A stretch of DNA of 64,000 nt from Tetraselmis striata (lineage: Eukaryota; Chlorophyta; Chlorodendrophyceae; Chlorodendrales; Chlorodendraceae). Of this stretch, positions 33,951 to 43,884 are shown piece by piece. The notes beneath the pieces were generated by a model. It made no database searches, was not told the DNA's origin, and saw only the letters and a list, made by a program, of their open reading frames with translations. The position numbers were made by a program, and so were the translations under genes. The DNA lies in NCBI GenBank assembly GCA_006384855.1, contig VCJN01001300.1, positions 124,001 to 188,000 of the forward strand. Direction: 5' to 3'. Positions within the stretch are counted from its first letter, which is position 1, and every line of letters starts with the position of its first letter.

Positions 33951-35085
33951 ACATGATGGTGTAAAAAGGGGTCGCCGCGGTGCGGGGGCAGTCCGCCGAC
34001 CCGGGGCCCGGCGTCCGTCGACGGACGGGCGACGGTCGAACGACGGCGTCCGGCGTCCGGTGCCGGTACAGGCGGCGGGCGTGGCGATTCGCGGCGTGCC
34101 CGCCCCGTAGACCTGACGACCGGCCCGACCTGCGCGGCCTCGTGCGGGATGCGGGCCGCCTGTGGGCGGCTTGTACTGTATTGCTCATCTTGTAGTGCTG
34201 TTTTTTTTTTTTGGTGGGTAGTACAACTTTTAGCGGTGGGTTGGGTACCGGCCTTTTTGTAATGCACACCAGTAGTCAGCGGCCCGCTTTTACGCGGCTT
34301 GCAGATTTAATCTGTTTTACAGAATAATACGTCTCTTTTGAAAAATAAATTACTGACAAATCTAACGCTAAAAGCATTATTACCCGGAAACAACAGTATT
34401 ACAAGATCAACACGACAAGCCGGCTAATAAAAGCGGCCCGCATCCCGCACGGCCGCACCACGCTCAACCCAAGAGGTAGGGGCACCTCCACAGATCCCCG
34501 GCGCGAAGCGCCGCTTAGTAACATGATGCTGTAAAAAGGGGTCGCCGCGGTGCGGGGGCAGTCCGCCGACCCGGGGCCCGGCGTCCGTCGACGGACGGGC
34601 GACGGTCGAACGACGGCGTCCGGCGTCCGGTGCCGGTACAGGCGGCGGGCGTGGCGATTCGCGGCGTGCCCGCCCCGTAGACCTGACGACCGGCCCGACC
34701 TGCGCGGCCTCGTGCGGGATGCGGGCCGCCTGTGGGCGGCTTGTACTGTATTGCTCATCTTGGAGTGCTGTTTTTTTTTTGTGTGGGTAGTACAACTTTT
34801 AGCGGTGGGTTGGGTACCGGCCTTTTTGTAATGCACACCAGTAGTCAGCGGCCCGCTTTTACGCGGCTTGCAGATTTAATCTGTTTTACAAAATAATACG
34901 TCTCTTTTGAAAAATAAATTACTGACAAATCTAACGCTAAAAGCATTATTACCCGGAAACAACAGTATTACAAGATCAACACGACAAGCCGGCTAAAAGC
35001 GGCCCGCATCCCGCACGGCCGCACCACGCTCAACCCAAGAGGTAGGGGCACCTCCACAGATCCCCGGCGCGAAGCGCCGCTTAGT
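33951..35085. repeat. tandem duplication of ~570 bp built from LINE 3' ends
   Basis: Two units, 33951-34520 and 34521-~35085, are about 98% identical. Each has GC-rich DNA, then a plus-strand family B-like tail (GTGCGGGATGCGGGCCGC, GGCCTTTTTGTAATGCACACC), then the same tail motif inverted (AAGCGGCCCGCATCCCGCAC) and CGGCGCGAAGCGCCG. The opposing tails make each unit a potential large hairpin. Long open frames on the minus strand (116-145 aa) repeat with the unit but look like by-products of GC-rich DNA. Confidence 0.9.
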
Positions 35086-35139
35086 AGTACATCAGTACAA
35101 GAAATAGCACGCAGCGCGGGTGGCTTGACTGCTTGCTAG

Positions 35140-35170
35140 CTACGGCGGGTACTGGTGTGAATTACAAAAA
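35140..35170 (-). mobile_element. LINE family B tail end, inverted, left of the family C element
   Basis: TACGGCGGGTACTGGTGTGAATTACAAAAAGGG-like sequence (the inverse of CTTTTTGTAATTCACACC) occurs here and again at 38108-38142, on the far side of the family C element. Together they bracket that element. Confidence 0.6.
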
Positions 35171-35239
35171 GGGCAGTAACAAATCCACCTACTGCTAAAA
35201 GCAGTAGTACTAGAAAATCAACACATCGAGCCGCCCAAT

Positions 35240-35310
35240 GTAAGGATATGTACCACACAAATCCCCATGTGGGTACCCAGTGCCTGGTGCGTTTTGCGCA
35301 GTATCCTTAC
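35240..35310. repeat. 71-bp inverted-ended repeat, left copy
   Basis: It begins GTAAGGATATG and ends GCAGTATCCTTAC, so the outer nine bases are inverted repeats. Internally GTACCACAC...GTGGGTAC can also pair. A 74-bp copy lies at 38017-38090, with an inserted CGC as the main difference. The left copy runs into the reverse transcriptase frame of family C. Confidence 0.85.
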
Positions 35311-37802
35311 AGTTGGTGCTTCTACGATCGCCCTAGCGACCTGTACTACTACGCGACGGATGATCCCGGTACTTTGCGCGCCACCCTACAGTCTCGTCCG
35401 GGTGTACGCCAGGGTGATGTCCTGGCCCCGCTGTACTTCTGCCTCGCTATCGCGGGCCCAGTGCAAGCGGTTGTGGCTCGTACCGCCGCTGATACTTTTT
35501 GCCAGAGTTTTGCGGATGATTGCGGCGCGGCCACTGCCGCGGCCCACGTTCCGCGCGTTTTCGACGAGTACTGCACGCGCGGAGCTTTCCAAAGTCGGAC
35601 TGGTGGTACAGGACAGTAAAACGCGGTACGTTCGTCACCCCGGCGACAGCGAGTCCGAGTTGCGGACAGTACGGGAGAAGTTGGCCCCGGGAGGATTTCG
35701 GACCCCGGCCGATGATCCTGTCCAGGATGGCGCCGTGTACCTGGGTGCTCCTATTAGCCATTACCCCGAGTGGATGACCGGCGCGTTGGGGCGGCGCCGG
35801 GAGGCCCACGCCACACTGTTGGAGCGCATCGCCTCCTTTGGCACGTCGGGATACGGCTGCCACCATGGGGCCATGCGGTTGCTGGTCGTATGCGCGGTGC
35901 GGCAGACTGGCTTCCTCAGCCGCATGATGCCGCCGTCGGAGCTGGACCCTTTCTTGGAGGCCGTGGACGCCGCGAACATTTCGGCTGCGTTTTCGCTGCT
36001 TGGCCTAGACGCTTGCGACCACTCTACACCGTGCATGGAGGCTGCAATCGTTCAGATGAGTATGCCCGCGGATTTTGGCGGTCTGAATCTGGCCTTGCTG
36101 CAGTCCGAGGCCCCTGCGGCGTTTTATTCCGCGCAATCGGTTGTCCTGCCAAAGCTGGTACGGGAGTACGGGCCCGCCCTTGGCCCCTTATACGAGGCGG
36201 TCCGCGCCGAGGTGTCGTCTGTGGCTACGAGTGCTTTGCCATGGGCGCGTGAGACGCGCCGCGTGTACGAGACTGTACGGGCCCTAACCACGTTACCGCA
36301 AGAAGATGTGCGGCGCGCACGCGCGGCGTATGGGCACGCCCACGAGATCTTCGAGTTACTTACGGTCAGTAATGCTACGACCACCGCTGCATCGGATCCA
36401 GCAGCTGGTACTACGACCCGTACGGGTACGAGCACTAGCGGAGGATTGCGCGTCACCACATCTCCTTTTACGGCCACTCCTCTTGGAGTTGGTACTGGTG
36501 AGGCCGCCTCTGCTGCCCAGCAATTGCTTCCTATCGGTGGTACGAGTACTGCCAATACCGTTACTACATGCGCTTTTGTAGCTCTGAAGATACCGTCGCC
36601 GGGCGAATTTGTGGCACACCCTCCGTCAGCAGCCACGGTTTCCCTCCCAGAATCGCTGCCAGGTTCTACTGCTCCGCCCTCGGGTACGGGTTCGGGTGCG
36701 ACCTCCGATGATCAACCCACGACCATGGTTGTCCAACGCCACCTCAGCCGTGCGATTCGCTTGCGTGACTTCGTGGCCCTCGATCTCGGCTTCCAACGTA
36801 CTGGTGCAGCGGCCTCGCGACTTGATACCCTGCGCCTGTACAGCGCGTGCGGGCCGGGCTCCCTATCGCTTTTCCAGTCGGATCACGAGTCCGCCCGCAA
36901 GATTCCCCATGCTGCTTATGCGGCCGCCGCTGCGCGGGTACTGGGCCTTTGCCCGCGCGGAGGTTCCGCGCTTGTCACTTGCCCTGGCCCAACGTGTGGT
37001 ATTGATCCCTTATGGCTGCGCTCTACGGATGGCTCGAACCGGATGGAGGGCTACGGATTTCATCGTGGATCATCTACCCATATGCCCCGTAGCGAACTAC
37101 AAGCACCGCATGCATACCGCTTTGAAGAATCTGTGGGCATCTGTGGCAATTGATGCGGGGGCGGTGCTTGACCGGGACCGCTCGGGAGCCGGCGACTTGA
37201 CCCTTGAGACGAGTGGGCTGCGCCCAGCGGACCGCTCGCGGCCGTCGGACCTGACGCTGGCGGGGTGGGGAGGGGCAGCGTGCGATTACATGATCGACTT
37301 CGCGTGCGTGTCCTCCACGACCCCAACTTGGAGCAACGACCCCCGCTGGTGCATCCCGGGAATCGCGGCGACCGAGGCGGAACATGCTAAGTTGGCAGCG
37401 GACCGGGCGTCTTCCGCCCCAGTGCAGGGTGTTCACCGGTACTACCCTTTTGTGGTTGAGGACCGCGGCCGACTCGGGAAGTCCGCTTTGACTGTGGTCT
37501 ACATCTTCGCGGTGCTGTTGGCTGTGCGCAACTTCCCTGGCGGTCCTTCCGCCCCGACCTCTTGCTTTCTTCGTGGTCAATCCGTTCAGGCACTTCGAAA
37601 CTTTGTCGCCGGCCAACCTGCTGAGTTCCGCCGTCACCTGTCGCGCACACGGCGGGGGCTGTTGCAGCGGGTCTCGGCTTGCGTGCATGGTACCTTGGGC
37701 GGCATTCTCTCTGCCGGTGTGCAGATGGCCAAGTCTGATGCGTGTGCTCGTGCCCACTCTGCGTCTTCTCATGTTACTGCTTCCACCCCGCAGTCGATGT
37801 AG
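35248..37802 (+). pseudogene. non-LTR retrotransposon family C: reverse transcriptase to C-terminal endonuclease-like region, frameshifted
   Basis: Three frames make one ancestral protein. Frame one has GVRQGDVLAPLYFCLAIAGP and FCQSFADDCG, the reverse transcriptase QG..L.P and .ADD boxes. A shift near 35580 leads to ELSKVGLVVQDSKTRY and on through 37070 (about 490 codons: thumb and linker). A second shift near 37060-37090 leads to a frame ending at 37802 with RPSDLTLAGWGGAACDYMID, AEHAKLAADR and PFVVEDRGRLG. The RP.D, D and K spacing resembles the restriction-like endonuclease of R2/CRE-type elements; that is inference. Fingers and palm motifs before QGD are missing, so it is 5'-truncated. 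After the stop, 37873-37897 has a B-box-like GGGTTCGATCCCGCG and then ATATGATATGATATC. Confidence 0.75.
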
Positions 37803-38016
37803 AGGACCTTTCTGATTGCCTTTTATTTTGGTGATTTCCGATATCGCCTTCTGCCGGTGCTTCTACGCACGCGGATCCGGGTTCGATCCCGCGGAGAAAC
37901 ATATAATATGATATGATATCCCGCAATGTTGGACGACCCGGCCAACGCGGATCGCCACCGAATCTAAGCCGAAACGTTGCTGGAGGAGGTCTTCCATCCT
38001 ATGGGGGGGGTGGAGT

Positions 38017-38090
38017 GTAAGGATATGTACCACACAAATCCCCATGTGGGTACCGCCCAGTGCCTGGTGCGTTTTGCGCAGTATCCTTAC
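38017..38090. repeat. 74-bp inverted-ended repeat, right copy
   Basis: This is the partner of 35240-35310 in the same orientation. It is followed after about 20 bases by the inverted family B tail end and a stretch dense in GTAC (38140-38190: GGTACTGGTACGAGTACC and similar). Confidence 0.85.
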
Positions 38091-38867
38091 ACCTAAAGAC
38101 ACCTACCGTACGGCGGGTACTGGTGTGAATTACAAAAAGGGAAGTACTGGTACGAGTACCGCGGGTACTGGTACTGTACTGGTGTCGTACCGACGAAGCG
38201 AATTCCTCACACCTGTGGCGACTATAGGTCGCTAGTACATCGTCATAATCAGCAGGGTTTCCCGGAGGATGCTGACAGAATCCCAACATCCAGTCGCTAC
38301 TTCTGCTGCCTACGGGCGCATCTGACGTTAGCTGGTCGCGAGGGTCACAACGCCACGAGCCTTGCCACAAGTGCTTGCCCGCACGGCCGCAGCACCCGTG
38401 TCAAACCTTGCAGTGCCCACAGGGCAGGGCGCGCTGTAATTGCAGACACTCGGCGCTGTTCATCGCTGTGCGAGTCCACTGTTCGCAGCCGCCGTCCGTC
38501 ATCGCCGCGCCATTGGCCATCGCCGCGCGGCGAGCCCTGCCGCATGCCGCGACATCAGAGGTGAGGTCGCGCCGGTAGCCTGTGGCTGAAACGCATGACA
38601 CACATAGGGGCGCCCATCGGTCTATTCACCCCCGCACTTGCAGCAGAAGCCCTGGGAGACGCGGCCAGCACACTAGCATCATCCGGCGACGTAGCTCTTG
38701 CTCTTGCGGTTTGCCTCGCAGGGACTGTTTAGTACGACAGCCGACACAGGGTACTGCCCCGTCGCGCAGGCCTCGTAGCTGAGTCGCGCTGCTTGTGATT
38801 ATTTGCCACAGAGGCAGCTCCAACTGATCCCAGGCACCCGTGCCTTTGCGCTGCAGGGGCTGGTGGC

Positions 38868-40292
38868 ATGCCTGATCGGCACCACGGCAGGGCTGGCCCG
38901 TCGCACTCGCCCAGTACGGCCGGGCTCAGCCTAATGCCAGTGAGGAGTCCGACATCTTGCGGCAGCAGCCCACACTGCAGGTCACCCAGCGGCCAGGCGA
39001 CCCAAAGCGCCAAAGGCCCCAGCCCCAGGCGGCGACGGCGGCGGCACGAGGACCAGCTCCCGGCACTGGAAGAACCCCTCGCAGCGCTGCGCTCTCCCGA
39101 CCTTGACGGCCTCCGCCTTCAGCCCACGACAGACCCGCACGGGAGAGCACCCCATCGGCCAGCCATCCGTGGGGAGAGGCCCCACCTTCGAGGCAATAAA
39201 GCAGGCGCGCCGGCTTTCAGGCCCACGGGCAATCCGGCAGCGGCACCGCAGGCGAAGCGGGATGTCTTTGCGAGGTCACAGAGTATGCGGAGCAGTAGCG
39301 GCGGCAAGGCCCGCAGCAATAAGTATGCTGGGCTGTTACTGATGGTTGACCCCTCGCTGACTGCCTCAGAGCAGTACCTTTGGGCGCCCCCGGCAGGCTT
39401 CAGGCAGGGCCGCCGTATAACGGTCGCACCCGCGAAGGGTACGCCACACGACGCTGAGCTGCGGCATGCATCCAACAACGGGGCAGAGACCACGCCTTCG
39501 GAGGTGCTGCCGCCGCAACCATCGCCGCCGCGGACCCCGCCAGCTGCAATGCCAGTGGAGCTGCTGTCTTTGCTGGCGGAGAAGACAGAGGCGATTTTAT
39601 CCGAGCCGAGCCTGGTGGAACTGACCCCTCTGGCGGGGAACTCCAAAGTTGCCACTGGCTTCAGGGGCACGTACTCACACCGCAAGTCCACGACTAAAGT
39701 GCGTGCAGGGCCAACCGCGGGGGGGCACTGGGACGAGGCCGTCTTTGATGCAAACGCAGGAATCTGGGTTGCTGCTCCCATTCCGTCGGACCCAGCTGCA
39801 GCCTCACCACGGTACCAACTGCACGGCATGTACGCGTATGACCAGAGCTTTGACAACTGGCGTTCTCCCCCCCAGAGCACAGCACTTGCTAAAGACACCC
39901 CTGCCAGCGGGGTCCCGGCGCCTGGCGCGCAACTGGCGGCAGAGGCTTCTGAGACGGGTGTTCTCGCTAGCGTTGCAGAGGACGGCTCAGAGCCTCTGCT
40001 CCCAGACATCCAGGCGTTAGTGTCGGGCAGCACAACCCAAGGCGGCACCAGGCCGCAGCAAAGCAAAGTCTGTACGGAGAACAATAAAAGCAGCAGCAAG
40101 GCGGGCGCGCGGCCGCCGTCCACACGCTCGCAGTGGACCAGCAACGTTATGCAGCTCATGGAAGAGTCGTCGGTGCACGGCTGGAGTGACGGCGAGGATG
40201 GCCCTAACGAGGGCAGCACCCAGGATCTTGGCTTGGAGCTCCTCAAGCTGGCCTCTGACGCTGGGGCGGCTGCTGGCAGACAACCGGTGTAA
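38868..40292 (+). CDS. hypothetical protein, long single open frame
   Basis: I do not recognise this protein. The frame is open for 474 codons to a TAA at 40292. The true start may be spliced: an acceptor-like GCGCTGCAG lies just before 38868, and the first ~130 residues are Arg/Pro/Ser-rich. A better-ordered part has SNKYAGLLLMVDPSLTASEQ, KVATGFRGTYSHRKSTTKVR, GGHWDEAVFDANAGIWV and YQLHGMYAYDQSFDNWRSPP. The GFRGTYSHRK...AYDQSFDNW arrangement faintly recalls an AP2/ERF-type DNA-binding domain, but spacing and key residues do not fit well. The C-terminus is acidic (ESSVHGWSDGEDGPNEGSTQ). It converges on the minus-strand gene at 41058. Codon use is GC-rich like the confirmed genes here. Confidence 0.45.
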   Translation: MPDRHHGRAGPSHSPSTAGLSLMPVRSPTSCGSSPHCRSPSGQATQSAKGPSPRRRRRRHEDQLPALEEPLAALRSPDLDGLRLQPTTDPHGRAPHRPAIRGERPHLRGNKAGAPAFRPTGNPAAAPQAKRDVFARSQSMRSSSGGKARSNKYAGLLLMVDPSLTASEQYLWAPPAGFRQGRRITVAPAKGTPHDAELRHASNNGAETTPSEVLPPQPSPPRTPPAAMPVELLSLLAEKTEAILSEPSLVELTPLAGNSKVATGFRGTYSHRKSTTKVRAGPTAGGHWDEAVFDANAGIWVAAPIPSDPAAASPRYQLHGMYAYDQSFDNWRSPPQSTALAKDTPASGVPAPGAQLAAEASETGVLASVAEDGSEPLLPDIQALVSGSTTQGGTRPQQSKVCTENNKSSSKAGARPPSTRSQWTSNVMQLMEESSVHGWSDGEDGPNEGSTQDLGLELLKLASDAGAAAGRQPV

Positions 40293-41057
40293 TCTTACTG
40301 CCGTAACGCAGCTGGTACGCAGGTGCCTACCCAGGCATGGGCATTCCCTGAGTGAGGCACTCGCACCTGCCAGAAAAGCACTTCACATGAGGGTTTCGAA
40401 AAATATTAGGTTTTGAGGGTTTCACCTGGCATGCTAGTCTGATTCTCATCTCAGCAACACGAGACGTCTATCCGCGCGATTAAAACGGGCTGCAAAGTAC
40501 GTCTTTGCAAACACGTCTTTGTGACAGCAATCACACAGTCTGCGTCACTTGCTTGCACTTGCTTGCAGCGCGTTTCTTACGGATGAACATGTGGCACCCT
40601 GCGCGGTTTGAGGTGTGTTTTAAAGATATGTACCCGCGCTGGCGATACCACGTGCTGGCACTTACTCATTATGCCACTGCGTTGGTATTTTCGAGACCAC
40701 CTGCTGAGGGCGCCGGCGCACTTACATCCAAGATGAATAACAATTTCTACATAGAGAACATGAAATGCGCATTGCACTGTTGGGCTCAATTGGAGACACA
40801 TGAAGCATAGACTTGATATGAACTTGATGTTCTTCTAGCACTCCAATTCCGGGAAATTAAAAAATGATGCGGATTCTTACTGTACAAAGTAGTGCGCCGG
40901 CGCCCCAGCACACGCGTTCTGGTACCAAATGGTGTGAGGAGATATTCTCACAATATATATACGATACACGCTCGCAGTGTGTCATCCACAGATCCTCAGC
41001 GCTTTTGACAGAGCGGGGATATCAAAAGGTATCTCCTCGCAAATGGGCTACCGCGGA

Positions 41058-42478
41058 CTATCGCAGCCATTCGGGATTGCGATACCCATACTGGTACTGT
41101 CCCGGCGCGCTGCCGCAGGTCTCGGAGTCGTCCGAGTCGCTGTCGCTACTGCTACTGTCGCTGCCGCTCTTGCTCTCGCTCCCGCTCTCGCTGCTGCCAT
41201 GGCCCCACAGGCCGCCCTGTGGCGTCTGGCCATTCCTGCTACGGAGCGGGTGACCGTGCTGGTCCCGTGGGGGCTTCCAGTTCCCATGTGCCTCCGTGTC
41301 GCCTCCCGGGGGCCGCGGAGTGCGCGGAGCGGGGTCAAAATTCCATATCTCAGTCTCTAGCCGGCATCGTTTGCCTGCTTGCGGAACCTCGTCGCCACCA
41401 AGCTGCACCAACGGACGAAGTGTGTTGTGGCCTCGTGGTGTAGCCGCCTCCCAGCCGCCCAATGCAAGCAACCCATCCGGACCAACGTCAGGCAAATCGC
41501 CTTGCAGTGCTCCACTGTCTGCGGATGCCGTCTGGTAGTTGTTGTTGCATTGCCGCCGGCGCAGCGCTACGCTTGTCCGTTCCCTGGCTGATGCACGGGG
41601 CTCCCGGCTCACTTTGGCAGCCATCCCCTCCAGTGACTTTACTGGCTTCTTCCGAAGATACGCCGACGCCACTTTCACAGGGGCTTGAGCGGCAAAAACT
41701 TTACCACCGCACGCCTGCAGGAGCTGCTGTCTCTGCTGTGAAAGTATCTCTGGCCGTGGAGGCGGAAGTGACCTCTGCTTTTGGCAGTAGCCAGCGCTGA
41801 TGGGCGAGCGCATTTTCGCTGGCACCGTCAGGATGTCCTGAGCGAGTCTGTCCATGCGCTCGACCTCTTTGTCTAATGTGCCTGCGCATATTCCCACTAC
41901 TGCACAGTCTGGGCCTGCGGCAGCTGGCGACCCTGATCGTGGCGGGTTCGGCCAGGTATCCATGGTAGCCATGGCCCCTCGGGCATCTCCATGCCAAGAG
42001 GCGAGTGTCACTGACGGATCACTGCGTGACAGTAGTGGATCAAGTTGTCGACGCCCATGCGCTCCAGCTGCCAACGCATCACCGCTCCTCCGAAGCCTAT
42101 GGTGCAAAGGACATCCACACGCATGTGCAACATAAGCCAACCATGGATACTGGGGGGGGGGGGGGGGGGGGGAGTATTAGTGGCCAGCACGCACACTTCA
42201 TAGCTGTCCTTCGCCTCAATGAGTTTCTTTAGCTTTGCGAGAAAATAGCCATTACTGTCTCCTGTCTTGCTGCTGAGGTTGTCAAGCTGAGGAAGCCCTT
42301 GTGGTTCAGTGGGCCGCCGGCATGGCGGGGACTGGATTTCGCACCCAGAGTTTGGAATGGACCCTCGCGGACTGACCAAAGACGGCTCTAGGCCAGGAAG
42401 AGGCGCCCAGTACCGGTTGACATTGACTGGCAAGTCAGGTAGCAGCGCTTGGGCAGACATGCTACACCCAGGCAACAA
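41058..42478 (-). CDS. hypothetical protein with acidic Ser/Asp-rich C-terminus, two exons
   Basis: I do not recognise this protein. The likely exons are 42478-42197 (ending in SKTGDSNGYFLAKLKKLIEA followed by KDSYE) and 42149-41058. The acceptor follows a 21-nt C run on the transcript strand, and the joined phase is 0. The product would be about 457 aa with no signal peptide or membrane helix. A central helix-rich part reads DKEVERMDRLAQDILTVPAK. The tail is SSESGSESKSGSDSSSSDSD followed by SDDSETCG, an acidic serine-rich stretch. Exon 1 contains the most protein-like sequence. The second frame could hide more introns. Confidence 0.45.
42152..42172. repeat. homopolymer tract acting as polypyrimidine tract
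   Basis: A 21-nt G run on the plus strand becomes C on the transcript strand and directly abuts the inferred acceptor AG at 42150-42151 of the minus-strand gene. Confidence 0.9.
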
Positions 42479-42559
42479 CAGGACATTTTAGTATCACCAG
42501 ATGCCAGGAGCATGTTACTTGCGCGACCTTGTTAGGAAGAGACTTGCGCATTTGCCGGA

Positions 42560-43700
42560 CCCTTGTTAAAATATACCTGGTGCTCGCCGTAACAGCCAGA
42601 GTACCGCAGTGCTCATCCTAGACACGAGAGTGCCTGTACAGTGGCGCGACTTCGGCAGTGGGCGGGCCGTGTCGCACGTGGTTGCCGGCACGCACTGCTG
42701 CATATTCGCACCGTGGCAGGCGCGACTCGCACTGTCGGGGAGGTACGAGTACGGGGGACTAGGTGCACTTGCGCCAGTAGTCGGCGCCTGAACATAGCAA
42801 TATCGGTAGACCGCGCTGGAGAGTCCAAGAAGGTCTACGCGAGAGTGCCACTTGCACTTGCGCGGCTGGCAACACAGAGCACGGACATACCTGCCTTCTC
42901 TTGCGGTGGACGATGACCCCGAAGTAGCAAACCCTGCGAGCGCAGGCATGTAAGGCGTACAGTACGCGTACGTGTGTTGTACGGGAGCGCTTCTGCTACT
43001 CAAGAGACCGGTGTCGGACCCCGGGCCACGCGGGAATAGGATTTGTGGCCGCCTCGCTGCGAGTCGTAGGACGCAGTGATACTTGCCATGGCCCGCGTAA
43101 GCTGGCGAAGGGAACCAGCAGTAGTGCCGCCGTAAGGTCTCCCGTTGTCGCCGCCACCATCACACCTGCCGTGTTTTACATTATCCCCAAAATATCAGTA
43201 CTACGCGCCGGCGTACGCGGGCGAATAGAGTGCAACGAGGTAGCTTTTGCTGATGTCAACATTAAATATTTCCTTTTGATGGTTCTTTGTAGTGCGCATA
43301 CGTTAAACAACTGCTGTTTAACCATTGCGGGGCCGCGTTTGCCAAAGATGAAAATATCTTACATTTTTGGGTGTGAGTAGGCCCACGGGCGTGCTGTCCG
43401 CAATGAAAAGGGTACAGGTAGCATAGCGGCGTGGGTGGGTTGCGCTAGCTGGTCAGCTGGCGCAAAGGCAGAAGGTGGACTCCCCTCGTGGTGCGGGTGC
43501 GTCATGTATCAGGGCTGTCGCATGCTGTCGCTAGCGCCGCAGGACATCGGGAAGTCCAAGCGGTACGCGTACTGCGAGTACAGGTACTGGTCGCTAGCAT
43601 TCAAACTACTGTAGAATCTTAACATTACCAGTACCGGTGACAGAATAGCCCGGTGTAATCAAACCTCTATATTACCAATATGACCATAAAAAGAAATACT
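42560..43700. other. intergenic region, no gene supported
   Basis: Only isolated frames occur, for example a 145-aa minus-strand frame ending at 42566 without family resemblance. A segment near 43245-43330 (TTCTTTGTAGTGCGCATACG) resembles pieces beside the LINE and SINE scraps at 25.8 and 60.4 kb, hinting at another dispersed repeat. Confidence 0.4.
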
Positions 43701-43704
43701 AGGT

Positions 43705-43742
43705 AGCTTTTGATAGCCGCGCTTGTCTATCAAAAGCGCGGA
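43705..43742. repeat. short perfect inverted repeat at satellite edge
   Basis: CTTTTGATAG and CTATCAAAAG are separated by ten bases, and flanking CCGCGC/GCGCGG can extend the pairing alternatively. It lies about 140 bases left of the satellite array. Confidence 0.8.
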
Positions 43743-43884
43743 GGATTCGTGGATGACACGCTACGAGAGTACCCTCGCAGTTTATCGTATAATATATAGT
43801 GAGAATATCTCCTCACATTCAATCCCCCTGAAAGGCGGGTGATGTAGCGGTTGGCCCGATTTTTGCTCATCTGCTCAGAAACGA

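Noticed and set aside
33951-34836. 116-145-aa minus-strand proteins in the 570-bp duplicates
   Set aside because: They repeat only because the DNA is duplicated. The frames are Arg/Pro-rich in two phases at once, typical of GC-rich non-coding DNA.
35267-37153. intact 628-aa protein
   Set aside because: The first ~100 residues are the wrong frame for the reverse transcriptase boxes, and the last ~30 are the wrong frame for the C-terminal region. It is a frameshifted pseudogene.
38868-40292. AP2/ERF transcription factor
   Set aside because: GFRGTYSHRK and AYDQSFDNW are suggestive, but the spacing, the missing WE/YLG-type core and the acidic insertions do not fit. It is left as hypothetical.
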